A DNA stretch of 64,000 nucleotides, taken from positions 62,001-126,000 of the forward strand of contig NW_023501063.1 of assembly GCF_014066305.1 (NCBI RefSeq). Direction: 5' to 3'. The DNA comes from Letharia columbiana (lineage: Eukaryota > Ascomycota > Lecanoromycetes > Lecanorales > Parmeliaceae). Below the pieces are notes generated by a model. That model was not told where the DNA came from. It saw only the letters and a list, made by a program, of their open reading frames with translations, and made no database searches. Below, one piece after another: positions 34,891-44,910 of the stretch. Each line of letters begins with the position of its first letter. The first letter of the stretch is position 1. A program made the translations under genes and the position numbers.

Positions 34891-36272
34891 ATGGCTATTG
34901 CGCCTATCTTCAAGAAGGCATACTGGTCACTTGCCATTGCGGGTGGTCTGTACTTTGCATTTATCTCTCTCCTACTCAACGGGTGGATCCAAAGACAGTG
35001 AGCTCGCCCTATACCCTCTCAAACCTTTCAGAAGTCAGGATTGATGTATTAGCAGGGCTTTCTATGCGCATAAAATACATACAACATGGTTGCATGACCC
35101 AAACAGGCCTGAACAGTTTGGATTCCTTAGTACTGCTTCTATCTTGGCTTTTGGAAACCTAAGCTGATCAGGCATAGAAAATCAGGTGCAACAATTCGAT
35201 ATCAGCACTCCAGATGGAGAGGTACTTTGGGGATGGCATGTCCTCCCTCTTACGTTATACGCCGAAAACGAGAGAGCTGTGACTGGGCAGACTAATGGAG
35301 CTGAGGACTATGAGAACTCATGGGCTTTCAAGCTTCTGGCTGAGGATCCTGAGAGCCGCCTAATCATATACTGTAAGTAATATTGGGCCTTGGAATGGTA
35401 TAGGGTCGTCCTTCTTACGAGACACAGTCCATGGCAATGCAGGCACGGTAGCTCAAGGATGGCGTACCGATACGTACCGTGCAATCACTGCCGGCGCCTC
35501 TAACAAGATTCATATACTGACTGTAGATTATCGCGGGTACGGAAAATCTACAGGTAGTCCGACCGAGGCCGGTCTTATTACAGACGGTATCACTTTGATA
35601 AAATATGCGATGGAAGTGGCCCGTATTCCTCCGGAGAGGATTGTCATCGTCGGCCAAAGCCTCGGTTCTGCCGTCGCAACGGCTGCAGCAGAGCATTTTG
35701 TTCTTGAAGATGCCGTGGAATTCAGATGTTTAGTACTTTGTGCAGCTTTCTCTGACGTCCCGACGCTTATGTCGACGTACACTATTGGTGGCCTAGTCCC
35801 GATTCTCTCGCCTTTAAGACCATATCCTTTCCTCAGCCAATTCTTTGCCAACCGTATCCAAGAGACATGGTTCACATTCGCGAGGCTGGCCAATCTGGTC
35901 CGCAGAAGTAAAAACGTCAACGTACATTTGATCCACGCCACAAATGACTATGATATACCATGGTCTCACTCGAATACATTATTCCATGCAGCTGCAAATG
36001 CCACTAGTGCGGAAGGCCTCACATTCAAGCAGATAGATGCTGTCAAAACAAAAGTCGACTTCGGCGAGTCGGGATGGACTAACTTCTGGAAAACAGTGCA
36101 AGCAGACGGTGGAAGGAAGATTATTAGGCAGGATGTTGTCAAGCACGGAGGTGAGTCTTAGTCTACAAAAGCTGATCAATGATAGCTTACCATAATTGAA
36201 GGTCACAACCGTGTGGTTACTTATCCTGTGGTAGCTAAAGCAGTGTTCAATGCGTTCTATATGGAGAGTTAG
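34891..36272 (+). CDS. ABHD12-like alpha/beta hydrolase (in-frame TGA)
   Basis: Exons 34891-34997, 35053-35372, 35428-36150, 36202-36272 with introns of 55, 55 and 51 nt; 406 codons if read through. The N-terminal helix (WSLAIAGGLYFAFISLLL) anchors it in a membrane. Family blocks follow: QRHRAFYAHKIHT, DPNRPEQFGF, ILAFGNLS, STPDGEVLWGWHVLPL, oxyanion HGNAGTVAQGW, DYRGYGKSTGSPTE, nucleophile elbow GQSLGSA, the D in HATNDYDIPW and H in GGHNRVV. So a serine hydrolase, related to lysophospholipid lipases. The oddity is TGA at 35165-35167, directly after ILAFGNLS and in frame with the continuing SGIENQVQQFD, where no intron can be drawn because both sides are conserved. Either a nonsense mutation, sequence error, or readthrough. 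Confidence 0.85.
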
Positions 36273-36435
36273 GATCGGTAGAATCGTATGGCTGTTGCCC
36301 ACGGCGATGCCGAGCATTTGGACACAAAACCCCAGTTTGAGCACCAAATTTTTCCCTCACAATATCCATAACTGTGCACAAATATCGAGAACACACCATT
36401 GCAATACCGCTGCTTTAGCATGCAATATCACAGAA

Positions 36436-36851
36436 ATGGACAACGTGAGGGCTACTTCCCGTCTGAAAGCCCTGCAATTGCTAAGATCACGTGCTAGTCA
36501 AACATCAAGTCTGAGCCTGTCAATAAGAAACCAACCATCAAAGACGAACCCAGAAGCCAATCTCCGCCCATGAAAACAATCAAGAATGCGCCTCGCTTCC
36601 CTTCTCCTCCGCCACCACCATCTCTGCCTCCGCCAAATCCTAGGGCTCTCCCTCCTCGCACTACACGTGCACACTTCATTACTCCTGACCAGCGCGCCAT
36701 CTTTGGGCCGGCAGTTGAACCATTTGAGAGGACAGACAGGGTGGGGGCTCTCCCCCTCGCACTACACGTGCGGACTTCATTACTCCTGACCAGCGCGCCA
36801 TCTTTGGGCCGGCAGTTGAACCATTTGAGAAGACGGACAGGGTGGGCCTAG
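36436..36851 (+). CDS. Small proline-rich protein with internal duplication
   Basis: A 9-nt first exon (ATG GAC AAC, 36436-36444), 53-nt intron with GTGAGG and GTGCTAG, and exon 36498-36851; 120 residues. Begins M-D-N-S-N-I-K-S-E-P-V and continues basic, then FPSPPPPPSLPPPN and TRAHFITPDQRAIFG. Exon 2 contains a 102-bp tandem duplication whose second copy lacks one base, so the duplicated DNA is read in a different frame (LALHVRTSLLLTSAPSLG) until TAG. The ancestral protein was probably shorter, ending after FERTDRVG. Not recognised; the model rests on splice signals. Confidence 0.4.
36643..36845 (+). repeat. 102-bp tandem duplication
   Basis: Copies 36643-36744 and 36745-36845 both run from GGGCTCTCCC through GCGCGCCATCTTTGGGCC to GACAGGGTGGG. 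The second copy has one base fewer near its start (TCCCTCCTCGC against TCCCCCTCGC), plus a few substitutions. Confidence 0.85.
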
Positions 36852-36939
36852 ATGGACCTTGAACTGTAGTAGGCTGCTGCCGGTGTTTTGAGGTGCTGCG
36901 TGGTTTGCTAGATACCGCAGAATAGCAATGCAACGGGCC

Positions 36940-37021
36940 AAAGGCCAATCAAAAAGCCAATAGACATCCCAAGTATTGTGAAAGGCCAATCCGAAAGCCA
37001 ATAGACATCCCAAGTATTGTG
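36940..37021 (+). repeat. 41-bp tandem duplication
   Basis: Two copies, starting AAAGGCCAATC at 36940 and 36981, each ending CCCAAGTATTGTG; two substitutions between them. Lies upstream of the N-myristoyltransferase gene, possibly in its promoter. Confidence 0.8.
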
Positions 37022-37178
37022 AATCTGCCTTGTAAACGGTCAATCAAAGAGCTAGTAGCCATTGAAAGGTGCCAAAATAGTGCTGCCTTCCTCTGTAGGT
37101 TCCGCATTCGGCTAGATTAGGGTTTCCCCACGTCTCACCAAGCTCCCTCGCAGACCATACACTCAACACCCATCAAAG

Positions 37179-38957
37179 ATGGAGGAGTCAAAGATTGTCG
37201 ACTCCAAAGCCGACGAAGAAGCTGCGAAGGATGTTATCGACCAATCTACCAACGTCACCGCCGACCAAGACAGCACTGAAGACGTCGAGTCTACAGACAA
37301 CAAAGACACGGACGTGGTAGCTGCAGGCTCGGCAGCCAAGAAAAAGAAGTCAAAGAAAATCAAATTGAAACAGGCGTTAGGCGTAGGCAAGAAAAATGAT
37401 GAAGATGAAGAGGCATCGGGGAGCTCTTCGAATCCTGCGAGTAAGCTTACGAGCGGAATGGTGGAACAGCTGCTGGAGATGAACCCGTCGTTGAAGGGGG
37501 AGGTGGCTGGCATGGACAAGGAAAAGGCTGCTGAGACTTTGAAGAAGCTAGATGTGGCGGATCTACTTACTGGAATGTCTGTGAGTGGGAAGAATCAGAA
37601 GGATATGGCCTCCTACAAGTTCTGGCAAACACAGCCCGTCCCTCGCTTCGACGAGGCACAAAAAGTGGAAGAGGGTCAGATCAAGGACATTGACCCAGAA
37701 AAGGTTCCCAAAGAACCACCGCCGATGTTGGAGGGGTTCGAGTGGGTTACTATGAATCTCCTGGATGAGAAAGAGCTGGAAGAGGTCTACGACCTTCTGA
37801 CTGGGCACTACGTGGAGGATGATGAGGCCATGTTTCGGTTCAACTACTCTTCCTCCTTTCTCAATTGGGCCCTCAAGTCCCCCGGCTGGCGGAAAGAATG
37901 GCACGTCGGTGTCCGCGCAACCAAGTCACGAAGACTCGTCGCTTTCATATCTGGGGTGCCAGTATCTCTTCGTGTTCGATCGAACGTCTTCAAAAGCACT
38001 GAAGTCAACTTTTTGTGTATACACAAAAAGCTGCGCTCGAAACGCCTCGCCCCTGTCCTCATTCAAGAGATCACCAGAAGAAGCTACGTCCTAGGCATCT
38101 TCCAAGGTCTCTACACTGGTGGAATTGTTCTTCCCAAGCCTGTCAGCTCATGTCGTTACTTTCATCGAAGCCTCGATTGGCTGAAACTTTATGAAGTCGG
38201 CTTCTCTCCCCTACCCTCAAACTCAACGAAAGCTCGACAGATCACGCGATATCATCTACCCAGCTCAACATCTACACCAGGATTGCGGCCAATGGAAAAG
38301 AAAGACGTTGGTGCCGTACTAGATCTCCTTGAGAGATACTTGAAACGCTTCGATATGGCACCTATCTTCGACCGCGAAGAAGTCGAGCATTGGCTGCTTC
38401 ACGATGACAGCGCTGCTGAGCAAGTCATATGGAGCTACGTCGTCGAAGAACCCAGCACACACAAGATCACTGATTTCTTCTCCTTTTACTGCCTTGAGTC
38501 TTCCGTCATCGGTAATCAAAAGCATGATAATGTCAGGGCAGCATATTTATTCTACTATGCTACGGAGACGGCGTTTGCAAAGGAAGAAAAGGGTTTGAAG
38601 GAGAGGATGACAATGTTGATGACTGACGCCCTGATACTTGCAAAGAACGTACGCTATATTTGCCACTTTGGCACCCGGCCAGGCTAACAGGTTCCGCAGT
38701 TCAATTTTGATGTCTTCAACGCCCTTACCCTTCTGGACAACCCACTGTTCCTAGAATCGCTCAAGTTTGGAGCAGGAGATGGCCAACTGCACTACTACCT
38801 GTACAACTACCGGACTGCACCTATATCGGGTGGTGTTGACACCAAGAACAACGTCGATGCTTCCAGGAGAGGTGGAATTGGTGTGGTGATGGTAAGTCCC
38901 GAATCACTCATCCGGATGATTGAATGTATGTTAACCTAATTATGGCAATAGCTTTAA
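37179..38957 (+). CDS. NMT1: Glycylpeptide N-tetradecanoyltransferase (NMT)
   Basis: Transfers myristate from myristoyl-CoA to N-terminal glycines of target proteins in the cytosol; normally essential. Exons 37179-38648, 38700-38891, 38952-38957; 555 residues. A Lys-rich N-terminus ([14 protein letters not shown]) is the ribosome-binding region. Family blocks: [49 protein letters not shown] (myristoyl-CoA site), [19 protein letters not shown], and in exon 2 [14 protein letters not shown]. The C-terminal carboxylate that acts as base is preserved by GIGVVM plus a last exon of only six nt (CTT TAA), giving the canonical VVML end. Introns 51 and 60 nt. Confidence 0.95.
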
Positions 38958-39143
38958 GAAGACAATGTTGGCGTTGGAGATTGATCGGCATTTTTAGGGT
39001 GATACAGCATGAAGCATTTATCTTTGACTGTGCGGCCTTATTTGGACTTGGGCCAAAGCTCTCCTCGACCCTTTGAGCTACAGGAGGACTATGATCCGCC
39101 TTTCGTGTACTTTTAGATACCATCAGAATCATCATAGCTTGCA

Positions 39144-39347
39144 ATGCCATCCAAACAGCCTGCCTCTCTGGATAGAATCAAGGTTGTGAAACTGAACTAC
39201 GCAGACACACAGACGAGCGAGCGCAAACGTTATTTTGCGCTTCACAACTTGAAAGGTGCCTTGTTCTACAATCTCGTGCACGGAGTAGCTGTAGAGTTTC
39301 CTGCCCGAAAATACCCCGGTAAAACTCCCGCCTTGAACTTCAAATAA
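39144..39347 (+). CDS. Possible 67-residue protein upstream of TRAX
   Basis: ATG-started frame (MPSKQPASLDRIKVVKLNYA ... PGKTPALNFK) lying in the ~465 bp between NMT and TRAX. Basic, no signal or TM. Coding-like composition but no family recognised; could be chance or a 5' leader element. Confidence 0.25.
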   Translation: MPSKQPASLDRIKVVKLNYADTQTSERKRYFALHNLKGALFYNLVHGVAVEFPARKYPGKTPALNFK

Positions 39348-39422
39348 AGTACACCCTCTCGTCGCCCTTGTTCGAGCCAGCAATGGCAGGCATCAAGCGC
39401 CCGCGCAGCGACGACGAAATGA

Positions 39423-40345
39423 ATGACCCTCCACGCCCCAATCTCACCCTTCATAGCCATGTTCGAGACCTTCCGCACCGAGCTGGACGAACATCACGAC
39501 CGCCGTGAGAGAATCATCAAAGCATCCAGAGACATCACGGCCCTGAGCAAGAAGATGTGAGCGACGCCCCCGACGAGCCGAGAATCAGCCGCTCACCGCC
39601 TCTCTAGGATCTTCTCCCTCCAACGGTATCCCCCATCCCCATCCCCTCCCCTCCCCTCCCCTTTCCCCTCACCCCCGTCCGCAACCCACTGAGTCCGTCC
39701 CGTCCCCTCCAGCGTCCGCCAGCTCCAGGCCCCCGCCCCGCCCGCCGTCGCCACGGAAGTCTCCGCCTACGGGGCCAAGATCTCGGATCTGTTCTCCTCG
39801 CTGGCGCCGGACCTGCGGGATCTGAACGCCTGGCGCTACCGGGCCCAGATCGCGTCGGGCGTCCAGGAACACGTCGAGGCCGTCTCCTTCCGGCACTATT
39901 TAGAGACGCAGCGGCTGATGCCGTTCGATGAGGCACGGGCGCAGATGGCGGGGGGCGTCGTGTTGACGGGAGGAGGATTACGTGCTCGGGCTGTTTGATT
40001 TGGTGGGGGAGTTGATGCGGTTTGCGATTACGGGTATGGCTACGGGTGGGGCGTTGCCGAGGGGGGTGGGGGGAGGGGAGGGATATCTTGACGGATCTGA
40101 GGCAGATGAGGGCGGCGTTTGAAGGCTTGGATGGGGCGGGCGGGCGGGCGGGTAGGAAGATGGATGTTATGAGGACTTGTGTGGAGAAGGTGGAGGGGGC
40201 GGTGTATGGGATGATTGTGAGGGGGAGGGAAAGGCCGAAGGGGTGGGTTGTGGATGTGGGGGGAGGAGAGGAGGGGGGAGGTGGAGAGTTGTTGAGCAAT
40301 GACAGAATGGTCAGGAAGAGGCGGGCAATCCTCGCTATTGAATGA
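39423..40345 (+). CDS. Translin-associated factor X (TRAX), two frame breaks
   Basis: Partner of translin in the C3PO RNase. Exons 39423-39556, 39608-39625 (18 nt) and 39713 onward; introns 51 and 87 nt. The start MTLHAPISPFIAMFETFRTE leads into the family N-terminus ELDEHHDRRERIIKASRDIT and KKMIFSLQR. Exon 3 gives SFRHYLETQRLMPFDEARAQ, then the frame breaks near 39968-39976 (GGGAGGAGG): the next block EDYVLGLFDLVGELMRFAIT is one base off. A second break falls in the G-rich tract 40061-40082; afterwards DILTDLRQMRAAFEGLD and the C-terminal MEVMRTC-type block (MDVMRTCVEKVEGAVYGMIV, RERPKGWV) continue. Both breaks are in G runs, so sequence error is as likely as a pseudogene. An out-of-frame ATG at 39383 (MAGIKRPRSDDE) also resembles a TRAX start. 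Exon 3 is very GC rich. Confidence 0.75.
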
Positions 40346-40513
40346 TGAGATATCGGCTGGATTTGGCAATCGGTCATGTAAAGCTGTGGCCATGGCATGT
40401 GTTTTGTAGAATGATAGACCCTGAGTTGCCATTTCAGATTGCCTCCGTCTGTTTCCCCTTCCCCCTGCTAATGTTATGCCACTCTCGCTCCATCCCGCTT
40501 TTCGACAGCCCCT

Positions 40514-41078
40514 TCACTCCTTCGTGGGGGAGGTGGGATCTTCATCCAATATCCCCTCCTTCATCAGCTCCTCCGGCTTAGGTCGCTGCTGTAGCTTCTG
40601 CTCCAAACTGTCCGCTCGCATGTGTTTCTGCAATTCTTTCTGCTGGCCCTGTATGGCCGGCGCGGCCGTGGAGTCGGGGAGGATGTTTCCTGAATAAGAA
40701 GCCGAGACGTCAGTCATTAGGACGTTCGCATTGGATGGGCCGGCCGGGATTGAGAAAGTCGTGGGATCATACGTCCAATCAGCTCCTCCTTCTCCGGACG
40801 CTTCTCCAATCCCTTCCGCAAGCTGTCGGTGGCTTGTTGGCGCTCAAGTTCTAACTGGGCGGATTGTATCGCACTGCTCCCCCGTCAGCTCCTTGGATCT
40901 GGGAGTCAGGTTGGTAATCGAGTGTCTACGGTGCGGCGTGTGTGTCACGCAGAATGTTCCTGTTCTTCAGATCTTGAGCGTCTGGACGCATCTGCAGGTG
41001 TTTTTCGAGAGATTCTTGACGCTCGATGGGGGAGAGGGGCGTCTCGTCAACGGAGGGGGCGGTGTTTTCGTCTGCCAT
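40514..41078 (-). CDS. RPEL-repeat protein
   Basis: Three exons 41078-40930, 40873-40773, 40689-40514; introns 56 and 83 nt; 141 residues. Three RPEL-type repeats are assembled by the splicing: SLEKHLQMRPDAQDLKNRNI, SLRKGLEKRPEKEELIGRNI and SLEQKLQQRPKPEELMKEGI. The second repeat is completed across the second junction, which supports the model. RPEL motifs bind G-actin in animals; short RPEL proteins are common in ascomycetes and may do the same. No other domain. Confidence 0.8.
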
Positions 41079-42230
41079 GTTGACGATTGGTACGATGGAG
41101 AACTGCGCTTTGTGTCGGGAGGAGGCGTTTGTATAGCGAGAGGATGCTGTTGGATGATTCGAGTCGGTGGGGCAACAAACGACGCGGTCCCTGGGATTTG
41201 TCTTGGCGTTTGCGGGGAACTAGCGGCGGAATTCACCCTTGCACTTCATGCCCTTCATTTGCTGCAATATCTTGCCTACCTATGTTCAGATGATATATGT
41301 AGACAGTGTGTTCATGGTGTTCCATTAACCGAGTTGTTCTTCTACATATATAAGCAAACTAGGTGAGTGCGTATACTTCCATGACGGCCGTGCGCAGCGA
41401 GCAGTAGTAGGACCACGGCACTGCTTCTCTTACGCAGATGAGTGGGGCATTTTCGAGTCGTCTCGCTCAGCGCATGTGCTTTGTCGTGATACTGCAATCT
41501 TCTCCTGCGAGCTCTAGCCCACGTTGTCTATTCCCATGTGCCACGTATTTCTCTCCTTGCTCAGCACAGCTCATCAATTCCTGATCGGACGCCTTTACTC
41601 CGAGATTTGACTGCTTCCGAATTTCTTTCGTCGTAACGTGCTGCCACGATACTGGCTGGCGGAACACAGTCTCTGGAGCCACATGATCTGGCTGACAAGC
41701 CCATGCATGTAGAGTTCTGGGGGCACACGAACACTTGATCTAGCGGCTAGGGAGCTCGCCTGCCGTGAGAGATAAAGTAGCTACTTTAGGAGAGTAAGTA
41801 GTACCGTACTTTATTCTTGCATGGAAGGGAGCCGCCTTTCGGCTGGGCTTCCGGCGGCTCGGGGTGGGGAGGCGGGGTACATGGTTAGCTTTTGAGGCTA
41901 AGACCTAGGGACACCCGACCACTTCCAATCAATCCTCAACGTTCAGTACGAGTTACCAATGAGAGGTCCTGTCCAGAGTAGCCCAGGTGATGCCCGACGC
42001 AGGATGTTTCTTGCGTCCGGGTACCATGAAGACTTCTGGCATCAAAGTCGATAAAGAGGGGAACATTAATCTAGGGGACCTGGCATGTGATGAGGACAAT
42101 TCCCAATAACGTGCTGGCCAAAGCGGAGTAAATTTAGTAAGGTAAAGTACCGTATTGTTCCGTTGATGTCGAGTATAAGTGTCAGCGTCTCCCACTCTCT
42201 TCAATGTGACACGGAGACGGATCTACAACA
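41079..42230. other. Intergenic, 1.15 kb
   Basis: Shared upstream region of the minus-strand RPEL gene and the plus-strand GH28 gene. Short frames only. A TATA-like string (CATATATAAG) at about 41343-41354 is present; no clear regulatory motif. Confidence 0.4.
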
Positions 42231-43721
42231 ATGTTCAGACCTTTGTTTCTCCTCACCGTGGCTGTACGCGTAGCCTTGGGATTTGTTGTCAATAATGGAA
42301 CATCATGCTATGTATTTCCAGAGTCCATCTCCCACTCCGGCCAGCCAGTCGATGATACTCCCTCCATTCTCCAGGCTTTCGATCTTTGTGGCATCAACGG
42401 CAGCGTTATCTTGACCAATAGTACCTTCTACGTTGACCAGGTTATGAATACAACTAACCTGCTAAATTGTGACGTCTCTCTGTTGGGGGAAATGATTTGG
42501 AGTACCAATGTGCCTTATTGGCTCTCGCATAGCTATGACGTAGTCTTCCAGAATCTTTCCACGGCCTGGCTGTTCGGTGGGACCAACGTGACCTTTAAAG
42601 GCTATGGTCAAGGACGCTTTAATGGCCAGGGTACGCCTGCATCACCATCACCCTAACATACAGCAACCTCTGAATTAGAAGACAGGACAGGTGTGGTATG
42701 ATGAGAACAGAAACAACAGCAATCAGCCAGGTCGACCCATTGCAATTACGTTTTACAACTCGACAAACCTTTTCGTCGATGGTTTGACGTGGTCACAACC
42801 CCAATTTTGGCACTCCTTTATCTCTCACTCTAACAACGTCACCGTCACCAATGTCCACATGAATGCAACCAGCGATGATGGCAACATCACAGTCAACACA
42901 GACGGAACCGACACTTGGAACTCCCGGGACATCAAACTACAGAATTGGACTGTGCAGAATGGTTCGTACCCAAGCACTTTTAACGTCACTCTCTGATTTG
43001 GTTCCTTCCCTAGGCGACGACTGTATTGCAGTAAAGGGCAACACTACAAATCTTTACGTAAATAATGTGACTTGCTATGGCTCAGGAGGCATGCCCATTG
43101 GGTCTGTCGGGCAATACCCACAAAAGCCGGATTATGTCGAAAACATCCTCTTCGAGAACATCGTCCTTCACGACTCGTCTAGTGCTGCCTGGATTAAGAC
43201 ATGGCCAGGAAGGAATGCACCTACGACGAGCAACGGCGACAGTGGTGGTGGAGGCAGCGGATATGTTAAGAACGTGACTTTCCGAAATTTTGACTGCATC
43301 AACGTCAGTCAGCCCATCTATGTAACGCAATGCATATATGCGTCCGATCCGTCAATCTGCGACACTTCCCTGGTAAGGCTTTGATTTTACCCCCAAGCGT
43401 TTCCTCATCCCGGCATCCCTTTTGACATGCTCGCAGGTCCAGATATCCGATATCACGTGGCAGAACATCAGCGGGACCTCCAGCTACGACGTCGCCGCCT
43501 CGATCCACTGCTCATCCTCCGTCCCTTGCCCTGGCCTCGAGTTCGTAGACGTGAACATTACTTCCGTCAACGCTACCAGGGGACTGCGGGATTCCAACGT
43601 TGGTACCGTGGGAGAACGATATCTCTGCGCCAACATCGTAAACGAGAACACGACTTCGGGGATCCCTTGCGACGGATGGGCACCGAGTGATTTCCCCCAG
43701 CGACTCACTATGAATTATTAG
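42231..43721 (+). CDS. Secreted GH28 pectinase, exopolygalacturonase-like
   Basis: Exons 42231-42630, 42686-42961, 43014-43372, 43437-43721; introns 55, 52 and 64 nt; 439 residues. Signal peptide MFRPLFLLTVAVRVALG. Many N-glycosylation sequons. GH28 catalytic aspartates are present: NTDGTD (exon 2) and GDDCIAVKG (across intron 2). The usual GHG block reads CYGSGGMPIGSVGQYP, so the histidine is replaced, as it is in exo-acting members, and the RIK block reads AWIKTWPG. The run DYVENILFENIVLHD is also exo-type. Expected to release galacturonate-type residues from pectin ends outside the cell. Gene intact. Confidence 0.85.
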
Positions 43722-44216
43722 AGCTGTCAGGTTTTTTTAGAACAAGCTCAGCTAATGGATCTATTTGCTGTCCGAGTAGCAAAAGGCTCCTTCTCAACAG
43801 GCGTTCGATCAGTGGTTCGCAATGCTTCTCTTGCTCAACCATGTTAAGATGACGAATGTAGACCGTACGTTCATGAAGTCCCATTTTCGGAGTTGTGCTT
43901 CTATCTATATGACCAAACTGTGTATACACGTAAGTATCCCATTGAAGCTCATCCAGCAAGCCATACATCCCATTCATGTACCCCCCTCGATGCTGCGTCT
44001 CCAGCATCCAGTCTTTGATCCAGCACTTACAACTTCGAGCTCTTTCTCTCAACGCTAGCAAAGAAGGAAACCCCTCTCGCTAGATCCTGCCCCGTTTCCA
44101 TTCCGCTCCTACCATCACCATCACTATCACCACCACTACTACAACCACGCATTCACGCACTCCCTACGCCGCAGTAGTACTCTAGCCCGAGGCACCAAAA
44201 AAAAACCCCCCTCTCC
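43722..44216. other. Intergenic, convergent
   Basis: This 495-bp stretch lies between GH28 and the next minus-strand gene. CACCATCAC-type simple repeat at about 44110-44150 and an A8 run at 44198-44205. Nothing else. Confidence 0.4.
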
Positions 44217-44910
44217 TCACCCCGTCTCTCCCGACCCCACCGTCAAATACACCGCCAGATGTCCCTGATAATGCGCCCCGTCCTGTCTGCCAACGTACAC
44301 CGCCACATCCAGCTCACACGCCCCGAAGAGCGCCGCCATCTCCCACACCCCCCGCAGCAGCGCCGCCATCGTTCCGTGGGTCAGACCCCGCGCGCCGGGC
44401 CGGTGGCTCCGGACCGCGACGGTCGCGCCGTTGGAGCTGAACACCATGCCCTGGTCCGGTATGGGGCCGTCGCCGCGGGACTGGATGGTGTCTTGGACGA
44501 GGGCGTCGAGGCCGTGCACGATTATGTAGGTGAGGGTTAGGAAGTCGATGGGGTGGTGGCGGCCGGGGTTGATTTGGAGGATGATGAGCGGGTTGGTGTC
44601 GGGGATGAGGTAGTTGGGGGGTAAGGGGTCGTTGGAGGCGTTGCGGTGTCTGGGTCGTGTGGGATTGCGTGTTAGTTGGCGACCGCGAGGATTCTTTCTG
44701 ATTCGGATCGACTCACGTTGTGGCCGCTGGGGACGGCGGCAGTGTGAGGTTACGGCTGAGGTCCAAGGGTGGTATTGCTGCTACAGGGGGTTGGGGCAGG
44801 GAGCCGATGTTCAGAGAAGGTGTTGTTGCAGCGCTGAAAGGTGGGAATTTGACAAAGACGCAGAACTGGCAGAGTAGGAGGATGGACATGTCGTGAATGC
44901 GGTCTCGCAT
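44217..44910 (-). CDS. Hypothetical protein with N-terminal hydrophobic segment
   Basis: Exons 44910-44717 and 44649-44217, intron 67 nt (GTGAGT/CCCAG), about 208 residues; ATG 44889 is an alternative start and gives a cleaner signal-like N-terminus (MSILLLCQFCVFVKF). After a proline-rich linker the conserved-looking part has TNPLIILQINPGRHHPIDF, LTYIIVHGLDALVQDTI, QGMVFSSNGATVAVRSHRP, ALLRGVWEMAALFG and VYVGRQDGAHYQGHLAVYLT. I recall similar Pezizomycotina proteins of unknown function. Likely secreted or membrane-attached. Confidence 0.55.

Noticed and set aside
35165..35167. Selenocysteine at the in-frame TGA of the hydrolase
   Set aside because: Ascomycetes lack selenocysteine machinery as far as I know, and homologues do not have a redox residue there.
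39604..40398. 264-codon minus-strand frame
   Set aside because: Antisense to the GC-rich TRAX gene; proline/arginine composition is that of a shadow frame, while the plus strand encodes conserved TRAX blocks.
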